DNA of 40,404 nt. Origin: a virus. Below, one piece after another: positions 13,165 to 20,173 of this stretch. Location of the stretch: positions 1-40,404 of the IMG/VR virus record IMGVR_UViG_3300025326_000100; one strand, 5' to 3'. The translations under genes and the position numbers were made by a program. The notes under the pieces are model-generated. The model saw only the letters and a program-made list of their open reading frames with translations. It did not search any database and was not told where the DNA came from. The first letter of the stretch is position 1; the number at the start of each line of letters is the position of its first letter.

Positions 13165-13764
13165 ATGGCAAGGCAATCCAAACGAGAAATCAACGAGAGT
13201 CCAGCGACGCGAACTAAGCGCGTACAGCGTATCGTTGAGCTGAAAACGAGCGGATTGTTTCGGCGCTCAACGACGGTTGACGATCTCGCTCGATCGTGGA
13301 GGCTACCCCGAATCTACGTGGCATTGCTCGCTCGCGAAGCGTCCGTGTTGGTCACCAATGCGATCGACGCGGGTGAGATAGCTCGCACGCTTGACGAGGC
13401 CCTGGACTGCCTAGCGCGTTGCGCGCACAAGTGCGAGACTCGAGGGGACTACCGTGAGGCGATCGTCGCAGCGGACCGTCTAGCGAATCACTGTGCGTCA
13501 ATTCTCGGGGACTCGGTGTCAACCAACAACGGCGGCAAGATTTCTGGGGGTGACGCCTATCGCGCTCTAGTCAACGCTGGGTGGCAACCGCCTAACACGC
13601 TCCCCGGTCTGCCTGCGCCCAACGTCATGGATCCTGAGTTGGTCTCGTTCCCACGCTCGGACCGCGTCGTTGATGTCGCGGGCAGTGTCGTAGATGGACC
13701 AGTAGACGAGCGTTGCGGCAAGCAGAACGAACAGCACGATAGCAGCGAGGATGATCATGCCTGA
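13165..13764 (+). CDS. HTH protein, possible small terminase subunit
   Basis: 199 residues. Residues 15-60 (ATRTKRVQRIVELKTSGLF, then TTVDDLARSWRLPRIYVALL) form an HTH with a Trp-containing first helix, followed by a helical bundle (LDEALDCLARCAHKCETRGD). A DNA-binding N-domain plus helical oligomerisation region, encoded between replication genes and the large terminase, fits a small terminase. No sequence motif proves it. The final 50 residues are hydrophilic and have poor codon bias, and they lie opposite an antisense membrane ORF. Confidence 0.45.
   Translation: MARQSKREINESPATRTKRVQRIVELKTSGLFRRSTTVDDLARSWRLPRIYVALLAREASVLVTNAIDAGEIARTLDEALDCLARCAHKCETRGDYREAIVAADRLANHCASILGDSVSTNNGGKISGGDAYRALVNAGWQPPNTLPGLPAPNVMDPELVSFPRSDRVVDVAGSVVDGPVDERCGKQNEQHDSSEDDHA
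13567..13758 (-). CDS. Antisense ORF encoding a small membrane protein
   Basis: 63 residues: one strong transmembrane helix (MIILAAIVLFVLLAATLVYW) then an amphipathic helix (YDTARDINDAVRAWERDQ). In the first 40 codons most third positions are G or C, unlike the overlapping plus-strand frame, which is less biased and encodes an unstructured tail. It has only a weak ribosome site (CAGG close to the ATG). It could be a real holin- or spanin-like gene on the same strand as the terminase, or a chance ORF. Confidence 0.35.
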   Translation of the reverse strand: MIILAAIVLFVLLAATLVYWSIYDTARDINDAVRAWERDQLRIHDVGRRQTGERVRRLPPSVD

Positions 13765-13966
13765 CAGGATGTATTATCTATCGGCGCACGCAAGGGAGTT
13801 TATGTTTCCGACTCCAGAGGAGCGTGAAGGACAGCGCCGGAAAAGAGAGCAGGCTGACATGCAATTCCAAATGTCGCTTCGCGAGTTCGAACTGTCAATG
13901 CTCAATGGTAGCTTCAATCGCTGCGTTTGCAGATGGGCGAGTAAGCATCCAATAGGCAAAACATGA
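13757..13966 (+). CDS. Small helical protein, 69 residues
   Basis: Starts MPDRMYYLSAHAREFMFPTP at 13757, with GAGG 6 bases upstream; the ATG at 13751 is less well placed. The middle (EEREGQRRKREQADMQFQMS) is a charged helix of coiled-coil character. It overlaps the previous gene by 8 bases. No function recognised. Confidence 0.55.
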   Translation: MPDRMYYLSAHAREFMFPTPEEREGQRRKREQADMQFQMSLREFELSMLNGSFNRCVCRWASKHPIGKT

Positions 13967-14009
13967 AACGGCTCACCGTAAACCATGACCGATTGTGCCG
14001 ACTATACTG

Positions 14010-14029
14010 GCTTCGCTTGTTCGCGAAGC
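14010..14029. other. Hairpin before the C2H2 protein gene
   Basis: GCTTCGC (14010-14016) pairs with GCGAAGC (14023-14029) around a 6-base loop, in the 82-base gap between genes. A TATACT box lies just upstream at 14003-14008, but no good -35 sequence is at the right distance. The ribosome site AGGAG follows at 14033-14037. The gap could hold a start or an RNA control element. Confidence 0.45.
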
Positions 14030-14048
14030 TGATAGGAGTGATTCCGAA

Positions 14049-14414
14049 ATGATCCAAACTTACAAGGCTTCCGAGGTACGTCTTATCGACCCGTTGCCTG
14101 GCGAGACCAGCCGCACTGTGCGAGCGTGCGACGTGGAGAGCCTGAAGGTGCATCCCGAGTCGCGACAGGCATTCGTGGTCACCAAGGCAGGGGTCGAGCG
14201 AACTGCGGTCTACGCGCAAGCCACGTGGGCTGCTGGCGAATTCGATCGAGCCATGCAGCGACATGAATGCGAGGTGTGCGGGCAGGTATTCGAGACCGCG
14301 CAAGGCCTCGGGATGCACCGAACGCGACATGTCGCAAAAGAGAGCAAACCACAGCCTGTAGCGACACAATCACCGCAAGCGCAATCCATGGTCAGGCAAG
14401 GGGGCAAGCGATGA
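14049..14414 (+). CDS. Protein with a classic C2H2 zinc finger, 121 residues
   Basis: Starts MIQTYKASEVRLIDPLPGET. The first 65 residues form a beta-rich domain (ESLKVHPESRQAFVVTKAGV), followed by CEVCGQVFETAQGLGMHRTRH, whose first residue is Cys74: Cys74, Cys77, His90 and His94 give the exact C-x2-C-x12-H-x3-H spacing of a eukaryote-type finger with conserved Phe and Leu. It probably binds DNA or a protein. The tail is disordered and Gln/Pro-rich. It ends in an ATGA overlap with a small membrane gene. Confidence 0.7.
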   Translation: MIQTYKASEVRLIDPLPGETSRTVRACDVESLKVHPESRQAFVVTKAGVERTAVYAQATWAAGEFDRAMQRHECEVCGQVFETAQGLGMHRTRHVAKESKPQPVATQSPQAQSMVRQGGKR

Positions 14415-14506
14415 GTGACGCGGCCATTCAACTGATATCTTTGACGTCATTTGTTTTGACACTACTGGGTTTTATGGTGCTAACCGAATGGGGAAACAGA
14501 CAATGA
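14411..14506 (+). CDS. 31-residue single-pass membrane peptide
   Basis: Reads MSDAAIQLISLTSFVLTLLG, then FMVLTEWGNRQ. One hydrophobic helix of about 20 residues has short polar ends. It is coupled at both ends by ATGA (14411-14414 and 14503-14506), which supports that it is translated. It could be a pinholin-like or membrane-interference peptide; nothing more can be said. Confidence 0.6.
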   Translation: MSDAAIQLISLTSFVLTLLGFMVLTEWGNRQ

Positions 14507-14748
14507 GCTCCGCGTACAACACGATATCAGGGCAAGGCTTCGCGGAACCGCAAACCCTTCATGGGCAGCTACTGAAGGAAATGCACCGCGTGCAGAACGA
14601 AGTCGTGCCGCGCCTCGGTGAACTCGGAGCGGTCGGCAACGAGTCGTTCCGTCGCATCCAGCGCATCTGCAACAAGGCTGCGCTCTTCATCGAGAACAAC
14701 AACCGCATCGGGATGCAGAAGTGTCTAGGGATGCTTGGGGAGTATTGA
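14503..14748 (+). CDS. Small helical protein, 81 residues
   Basis: Starts MSSAYNTISGQGFAEPQTLH; the rest is two or three helices (LLKEMHRVQNEVVPRLGELG, ESFRRIQRICNKAALFIENN). The general size is like small phage anti-defence proteins, but the hallmark sequence of Acb2-type sponges is not visible. It starts in an ATGA overlap. Function unknown. Confidence 0.6.
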   Translation: MSSAYNTISGQGFAEPQTLHGQLLKEMHRVQNEVVPRLGELGAVGNESFRRIQRICNKAALFIENNNRIGMQKCLGMLGEY

Positions 14749-14750
14749 AC

Positions 14751-14966
14751 ATGGAAGAAAGCAAAGTGGTTATTCGTGCACTTGAGTCCCTGCTGCCTGC
14801 GCTGCAAGGGGCATCAGACCTGTCAAAGCTCGAAGCAGTAATCGCTGGAGCGGGTATGTTGAAATTCCTAAGGGACGGCGGCGTAGCTCTGTGCTTCGTG
14901 TCGGACGCAACCGACAACACCGCGCAGCAAGAGACAATCGATCGTTACTTGTCGCTAGGGATCTGA
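14751..14966 (+). CDS. Small hypothetical protein, 71 residues
   Basis: Starts MEESKVVIRALESLLPALQG two bases after the previous stop. It is helical with a Gly/Ala turn (EAVIAGAGMLKFLRDGGVAL), ending DRYLSLGI. It probably forms a small helical bundle. No function recognised. Confidence 0.6.
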   Translation: MEESKVVIRALESLLPALQGASDLSKLEAVIAGAGMLKFLRDGGVALCFVSDATDNTAQQETIDRYLSLGI

Positions 14967-14968
14967 TT

Positions 14969-15574
14969 ATGCCAAGCACTGCGTCCGCCATTCAGAGACT
15001 GATGGATATTCGCTACATGGTTGGCATGGGGCTTCTGAGTGTCAACGACCTGCAGGAGCTACTGGGACTACCCCCAGAATACGCGCAACGAGCTTTCGAG
15101 CGGATGAAAGGGCAATTGTTCGAAGACCTTGATAAGGAAGAGGAAGAGGAAGAGGAAGAGGAACAAGCGATGGAAGAAACAACGATCGAAGAGCTTCGTG
15201 CGGAGCTAGAGGCCATGGCACAAGAGGTCGCAAGAGCGCGAGCAGCCGAGCGTATTGCGCTAGCAGACGCGAGGCGATGTCACGATGTTTTAGACCCGAC
15301 AAATCGAGAACTGCAAGGCTTGCGTCAGCAATTGGCAGACAATGACTTTGCCATCAAAGGCCTGCATGAGCATGTCGCTAGGGCAGACAGGGTGCTCGCT
15401 ATCGCTTCAGAGAGCTTTCAACGCGACGGTCTAGGTAAGGCAGCGGCGCAGCTGTCGGCAATGTCAGAACGACTACGGGACATGGCTACTGTGTTGCAAC
15501 TGGCGTCTATCGATACCCCTTCGGAAACGTCATCCCATACTTCCGAGCCGTCCGCTGTTCCGCCTCACGACTAG
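14969..15574 (+). CDS. Coiled-coil protein with a poly-Glu run, 201 residues
   Basis: Starts MPSTASAIQRLMDIRYMVGM. An N-terminal helical domain (SVNDLQELLGLPPEYAQRAF) is followed by nine Glu residues in a row and then two long coiled coils (ELRAELEAMAQEVARARAAE; LQGLRQQLADNDFAIKGLHE). It is the last gene of the plus-strand replication operon and overlaps the 3' end of the convergent large terminase gene by 68 bases. A scaffold or packaging accessory role is possible but unsupported. Confidence 0.65.
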   Translation: MPSTASAIQRLMDIRYMVGMGLLSVNDLQELLGLPPEYAQRAFERMKGQLFEDLDKEEEEEEEEEQAMEETTIEELRAELEAMAQEVARARAAERIALADARRCHDVLDPTNRELQGLRQQLADNDFAIKGLHEHVARADRVLAIASESFQRDGLGKAAAQLSAMSERLRDMATVLQLASIDTPSETSSHTSEPSAVPPHD

Positions 15575-16979
15575 CAAGGATGCGTAGCTCGAGAGCCTGC
15601 CCCTCGTCGGCAGGCTCTTCCTTGCGCGGGGTGTGGCTGTAGTGCTGAACTTTGCGCCACCCGTAGAGCCCAGCGTCGCAGCAATGGTTTGCTTGTCCTG
15701 GCGTCTCTTCGATCTTTCCTGGCTTTCGTTCGTCTTTCTCATCCTTCCAGAGTAACTCGGATGCCTCCTCAACGAACGGGTCGCACTGTCCGTCAAGCAG
15801 CACGATCATTCCGTTCGCCATGGCTCCGTCGAATAGCTCAATGTAACCGCGCTTGTCGTTCTTCTCGGCGTTGACGATTGGAAGTCCGTGCCACTTGCGC
15901 ATCTCGTTTACGTAGCCCTTACCGAGGGCGCCATGGTCTGCCGTCATGAATTCGAAGTTCCATGCCTCGTTTGCGATGCGCACAGCGTCAGCTACGTCAG
16001 TTGGGGTGTTGATGTTCTCGGGCTTCTTGGCGCTCACCATGTACGACTCAGGAAGGTCATCGCACCACGCCCAATGTACGAGAGCGGTGTTGTTCGTTGC
16101 GCCAATATCGAGCCCTAGTCCATGACTCCAGGTGTGACCATCGGGCAAGTGCGGCATTGTGCGCACAACTTGAATCGACGGGTAGCAGAGCCCGCTCGTG
16201 TCTTGGATCCATACGCCGTCACGTAGTTGCTTGAGCCTCGTAGGTGGTAGCATTGACAGAGTGCGCTCGTATTCTTTCCAGTCGGTGCCTGGGTTGTCCT
16301 CGGCAGTCGCGGGGAAGAAAACTTGCGCCTCGCCGAACTCGTCTCGCGCAACCTTCGGTTTGCATCCGTGAGGAAATCGGTCGACCTCGGAGATCCCGAA
16401 CAGCTTGCACAAGAACTTGTGCGATGGCCCACCGGGGTTCGTGAACAGGCGAACGCGCAACGGGATGCTCTGCTGGAAGTCGAGAGTACGACGCAATCGC
16501 GCGAACATATGACGGAGTTGCTTCTCTGTGAACTGCGTTGCCTCGTCGATTCCAATGAAATGGAATTCTGCTGACTGGTATCGGTCGAGATCCGCGTCGC
16601 TGTCGAGGTAACCGAACGCGATCTTGGCTCCGCTCGGGAAGCGAAACCACATGTTGTTTGCTTCCCACTTCGCTGGCGATTTGTCCCACCACTTGTGCGC
16701 TCGATCGAGCAACGCGCCTGGAAGCATGAGGTCCTTGTAGGTGCGCCGCAGGAGGATCGCGGAGTAGTCCGGAGAGGCAATCCCCTGCAGGGCTGCCATG
16801 AGTGCCACGTCCGATTTGCCGCAGTTGGCGCGGCCGCCGTACATGGCCAGTCGCATCCCGAGTGAAAGAAATTCCGCCTGCCTCTCGCTCGGGATATGCG
16901 GACAATACAGGCTTAGGTCGTGATTCGAGGCGGTAGTTGCGGCAGCTGAGCTGGTGCTGAGCATTGCGGTATTGGGCAT
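15507..16979 (-). CDS. terL: Terminase large subunit (packaging ATPase and nuclease)
   Basis: 490 residues. The ATPase has Walker A GGRANCGKS (Lys about 55), Walker B FIGIDEATQ (Asp145, Glu146) and a coupling motif LFTNPGG. The nuclease half has LGLDIGATN (Asp291), FMTADHGA (Asp348) and NHCCDAGLYGW (Asp435), the three metal-binding acids of the RNase H-like fold. It pumps DNA into the capsid through the portal. The start at 16979 (MPNTAM) is likely; 16964 or 17000 are options, and an in-frame lead to 17237 is low in complexity. It is encoded opposite to the portal gene, an unusual orientation. Confidence 0.9.
   Translation of the reverse strand: MPNTAMLSTSSAAATTASNHDLSLYCPHIPSERQAEFLSLGMRLAMYGGRANCGKSDVALMAALQGIASPDYSAILLRRTYKDLMLPGALLDRAHKWWDKSPAKWEANNMWFRFPSGAKIAFGYLDSDADLDRYQSAEFHFIGIDEATQFTEKQLRHMFARLRRTLDFQQSIPLRVRLFTNPGGPSHKFLCKLFGISEVDRFPHGCKPKVARDEFGEAQVFFPATAEDNPGTDWKEYERTLSMLPPTRLKQLRDGVWIQDTSGLCYPSIQVVRTMPHLPDGHTWSHGLGLDIGATNNTALVHWAWCDDLPESYMVSAKKPENINTPTDVADAVRIANEAWNFEFMTADHGALGKGYVNEMRKWHGLPIVNAEKNDKRGYIELFDGAMANGMIVLLDGQCDPFVEEASELLWKDEKDERKPGKIEETPGQANHCCDAGLYGWRKVQHYSHTPRKEEPADEGQALELRILASREAEQRTARKYGMTFPKGYR
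15592..15618 (+). terminator. Terminator-like hairpin for the replication operon
   Basis: AGAGCCTGCC (15592-15601) pairs perfectly with 15609-15618 around a 7-base loop and is followed by TCCTT. It starts 17 bases after the last plus-strand gene, within the antisense 3' coding end of terL. It probably limits plus-strand readthrough into the terminase region. Confidence 0.6.
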
Positions 16980-16998
16980 GCGATGGCCTGTTGGTACC

Positions 16999-17298
16999 AT
17001 GAGCTTGGCCCCAGATGCGCCCGAGAGTCCAGTCCCCGACGATGGGGGCAACCTTGCTCCGGGCGCTCTAGCGACGGTCCTGCAGGTGCTACACGAGTGC
17101 GGGCAGCTCGGTTGCGTCACCCGAGTCGATGTCGGTCCGGCTGGGGTGCGGGTTGATTTCGGGCTGCGCGGGACGCCAGCGCAGCCGCAGGAACCAGTCA
17201 CAAGCGACGGCAACACCAAGCCCCCGCCTGCGCTCACTCGAGCCCAGCAAGCTCGTCAAGCTTTTCCCACGGCCCTATTCCCGCGGGGCACCAAATGA
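16999..17298 (+). CDS. First late-operon gene, hypothetical, 99 residues
   Basis: Starts MSLAPDAPESPVPDDGGNLA. The middle (ATVLQVLHECGQLGCVTRVD) and GVRVDFGLR look folded, with a Pro/Gln-rich tail. It is divergent from terL, with starts about 20 bases apart, and it ends in an ATGA overlap with the portal gene. The start is uncertain because no strong ribosome site is visible. Its place before the portal might suit a packaging or head gene. Confidence 0.55.
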   Translation: MSLAPDAPESPVPDDGGNLAPGALATVLQVLHECGQLGCVTRVDVGPAGVRVDFGLRGTPAQPQEPVTSDGNTKPPPALTRAQQARQAFPTALFPRGTK

Positions 17299-19205
17299 GG
17301 AACGTCGAATCCGTGTGGATGGACGAGAATGGCAAAATCGAGCCCGACTCGTTCTTCAGGACGTTCGATGAGATCAAAGCGAAGTCTCGATTCCGGATCG
17401 AGACAGATCGATTCCACTGCTCGCTGTACTACGACCGCGCCTATCAAGGATTCACTGACGGGCGTTCGCTCGACGCGTTGTTCGATCCCGACTCGTTTTT
17501 CGAAGGCCGACTGAACGAGAACGTCATTCTTCGAATCCTGTCGATGGCAAGTGCGAAGTTTGCTCGCCAGAAGACTGCCCCGGGCGTGTTGACTGATTTG
17601 GGTGATTGGGGATTGCAGCAACGCGCCGACCTCTACAAGCGTCTACTGCAGGGCGCATTTCACGAGTGCCGAGTGTACGACGAGCAACGCCGCTCCGATC
17701 TGCATATGGAGATAACGGGGACCGGCGGGCTCTACGGTTACTCGAGCAACGGCAAGTTGAAGGTCTGCGCAATCCCACCGTGGCAGCTGTTTGTTGAGAC
17801 CGCAGATGGACGCGACGGAAAGCCTCAGGTGCTGTATTGGCGCAGAGCAATCCCGCGACGCAACTTGCTCCGGACTTATCCGAAGCTCGAACGCAAAATT
17901 GAAGAGCTTCCGGGACTCGACGCAAGCGAAGCGTTCGATCTGACTGGTTCGCGCGACGCGGACCTGGTCGAGGTCGTCACTGCATGGTCGTTGCCGTCCG
18001 ATCCGGATGCTGACAGCGAAGACACGGACGGTCGTGTTGTTGTGATGGCGCGCGGACAAGCGCTTGCGCAAGGGCCATGGGCAAGGCCTCGATTCCCGAT
18101 TGCGTTCTCTCGCTACATGCTCGCGCCTGATGGGTTTTTCGGCATTGGTCTCATTGCTCAGCTCGTGGGGATGCAGGCCGAATACAACCGCACGCTAGCT
18201 ACTCGCCAGGTTGCTCTCCAGAACTGCTCGGCGTCGTTCTGGGCTATCGAAAAGGGTTCGGAGATTGTCGAATCGCACATCACCGATGGGATCGGTCACC
18301 TCGTGTATTACCGGGGAACCAAGCCGAGCCTCGAGACCCCGACAACGATCAACCCCGAGCAGTTCAACCACGGCGATCGTGTCAAGTCGGCGATGTTCCA
18401 GAACGCTGGTATGTCCGAGCTTGCAGCGTCTTCGATGAAGCCTGCGGGCATCAACTCGGGCGTTGCTCTTCGCACTTACGCGGACATGATGGACGACGCT
18501 TTCCATGATGCGATGCTGCGTCGCGATGACCAAATCTTGCAACTCTCCGAAATCTTGCTCGATGAGATCGAAGCCATTGCGGAAGAGAGAGGCGACTACA
18601 AGACTCGCTACCACGGTCCATTTGGTTTCGAGCGAGTGAAGTACTCCGAAGTCAAGATGGATCGCGATGACGTGGTCCTGCAGGTGGTTTCGAGTAGCTC
18701 ACTTGCAACAACGCTAAGCGGTCGAATCGAAGATGTCGCTGGCATGCAAGATCTCGGGATAGCGCTCACTCCGGACGAGAAGGAAACGCTCATCAACATT
18801 CCGGACTTGTCGACGTCACGCGCTCGTCGCAACTCGATGTCGAACCTGCTGCGTGAGCTCTGCGAAGTGCGAATGCTTGGCAAGGGCAAATACATTCCAC
18901 CGGAGCCGCGTTGGGATCTTGAGCTCGCATTGACGATCGTTTCAGAGACGATTCTGCAAGCCCAGATCCGCAATGCACCAACGAATCGAATTGAGATCCT
19001 GCGCAAGTTCGAGCTCGAATGTATGGCGCTCGACGCTGCAAACAAGGCAGCCCAACTAACTCCGGCAGAAGCACCGTTGCCGATGCCAGCGGGAAGCCCC
19101 GCGATTGATCCGACCGTAATCGACCCGAATCTACAACCAGTTCCGGGAGAGATCCCGAGCCCCATCGCAGGCGGGGAAATGCCGGCAGGCGGAATACCGC
19201 AATGA
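17295..19205 (+). CDS. Portal protein
   Basis: 636 residues, consistent with large podovirus portals. The order of features is typical: a conserved N-domain (RFHCSLYYDRAYQGF..., NVILRILSMASAKFARQKTA), a clip/stem region (PFPIAF-like, YMLAPDGFFGIGLIAQLVGM) and a long helical C-half with AGMSELAASSMKPAGINSGVA and a Pro/Ala-rich tail. Twelve copies would form the DNA entry ring docked by the terminase. The start overlaps the previous stop as ATGA, and the stop overlaps the scaffold start likewise. Confidence 0.8.
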   Translation: MRNVESVWMDENGKIEPDSFFRTFDEIKAKSRFRIETDRFHCSLYYDRAYQGFTDGRSLDALFDPDSFFEGRLNENVILRILSMASAKFARQKTAPGVLTDLGDWGLQQRADLYKRLLQGAFHECRVYDEQRRSDLHMEITGTGGLYGYSSNGKLKVCAIPPWQLFVETADGRDGKPQVLYWRRAIPRRNLLRTYPKLERKIEELPGLDASEAFDLTGSRDADLVEVVTAWSLPSDPDADSEDTDGRVVVMARGQALAQGPWARPRFPIAFSRYMLAPDGFFGIGLIAQLVGMQAEYNRTLATRQVALQNCSASFWAIEKGSEIVESHITDGIGHLVYYRGTKPSLETPTTINPEQFNHGDRVKSAMFQNAGMSELAASSMKPAGINSGVALRTYADMMDDAFHDAMLRRDDQILQLSEILLDEIEAIAEERGDYKTRYHGPFGFERVKYSEVKMDRDDVVLQVVSSSSLATTLSGRIEDVAGMQDLGIALTPDEKETLINIPDLSTSRARRNSMSNLLRELCEVRMLGKGKYIPPEPRWDLELALTIVSETILQAQIRNAPTNRIEILRKFELECMALDAANKAAQLTPAEAPLPMPAGSPAIDPTVIDPNLQPVPGEIPSPIAGGEMPAGGIPQ

Positions 19206-20170
19206 CCATGTCAGGTGACAATGCAGCGCTCCAGTTTCTCGAGAGTCAACCAGCAGACGAGCCAGAGTCGAGTCATAACGATTCTGGTTCCGAAGACCAA
19301 GGTTCAAGCGTCGACGCAAAGGCAAAGCCGCAAGCCACTGCGGCCAAGCCCAAGCCAGACGCGAAGCCACCGGTTGATCCCGATGAGTTGGACAGGCGAA
19401 CGATCGAGCTCTCCGAACGTCAACGCAAGATTGACCAACAGGTGCAAGTTGAGCGACGTCGCAAGGAAGCAACCGATCGACAAGAAGCTGCTGTTCTTGC
19501 CAAACAGAAGGTCCTCGATGCTCGCGAAAAGGAGCTCGACGAAGCCGAACGCGACATCACTGCCGACTGGGAACGCCGTGCCAAGAAACGCGGCGTGCCC
19601 ATCGAGACCATCCATACTGAGATGGTAGAGATCATTAAGAATGGTGGCAAACCGAGCCGCGAGCTGTTGAATAGTCGCGAACTCGAGGCGCTCAAGCAAA
19701 ATGAAGCTAAGCGCGAACGATTGGCAAAGGAACAGGCGGAGCTTGACCAGCAACGAACCTCACAAGCTACATGTGAGCAATGGGGTGAGGAACTTGGTGG
19801 AAAGCTTGGCTTCGCTTCAGATGCAACGCCGGAGACTCTTGCATTCTCCGACGCGGCAAAGACGACTTGGCCCAAGCTGACGGCACAAGCCCCAATGCTT
19901 GTGCGACGGGAGATTATCTCCCTAACGAACGAATACCTGCAAGAAACCGGACAACTACCGGACCAGGCGAAACTGCTCGAATACCTCGAGAGTCAGCTAC
20001 CTGCGTTGCCCGAGGCGCAAGCGGCAAAGCCGCCCGCAGCAAAACAACCACGCCCCGTTGTGCCGTCCCCTGGTGACGAAAACTCAACTGCGGGCAAGCG
20101 CACCAAACCAATGACACAGCAGGAGCGGGACAAGGCGGCCCTAGACTTTCTGGACTCCCTGCCCGACTAG
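19202..20170 (+). CDS. Capsid scaffolding protein
   Basis: 322 residues between portal and capsid genes. Highly charged, with a long coiled coil at about 60-190 (RRTIELSERQRKIDQQVQVE, ELDEAERDITADWERRAKKR) and a low-complexity Pro/Ala linker, the typical make-up of scaffolding proteins. The N-terminal NAALQFLESQPAD (residues 7-19) and C-terminal KAALDFLDSLPD (last 12) are near copies, which could be two coat- or portal-binding motifs. It would guide capsid assembly and then leave the procapsid. Confidence 0.8.
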   Translation: MTMSGDNAALQFLESQPADEPESSHNDSGSEDQGSSVDAKAKPQATAAKPKPDAKPPVDPDELDRRTIELSERQRKIDQQVQVERRRKEATDRQEAAVLAKQKVLDAREKELDEAERDITADWERRAKKRGVPIETIHTEMVEIIKNGGKPSRELLNSRELEALKQNEAKRERLAKEQAELDQQRTSQATCEQWGEELGGKLGFASDATPETLAFSDAAKTTWPKLTAQAPMLVRREIISLTNEYLQETGQLPDQAKLLEYLESQLPALPEAQAAKPPAAKQPRPVVPSPGDENSTAGKRTKPMTQQERDKAALDFLDSLPD

Positions 20171-20173
20171 CAA

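Noticed and set aside
14456-14484. TTGACA box as a promoter
   Set aside because: No acceptable -10 box at 16-18 bases, and it lies in the codons of a hydrophobic helix, where such T-rich words are expected.
14503-14748. Acb2-like cyclic-nucleotide sponge
   Set aside because: Size and helices fit, but the characteristic C-terminal sequence of that family is not visible.
15139-15165. GAAGAG-type short repeat as a possible regulatory repeat
   Set aside because: It is in frame and simply encodes the poly-Glu run of a coiled-coil protein.
16980-17237. Longer terL start at 17237
   Set aside because: The added 86 residues are Ser/Pro/Cys-rich and mirror the plus-strand gene at 16999-17298; the normal terminase length is reached from 16979.
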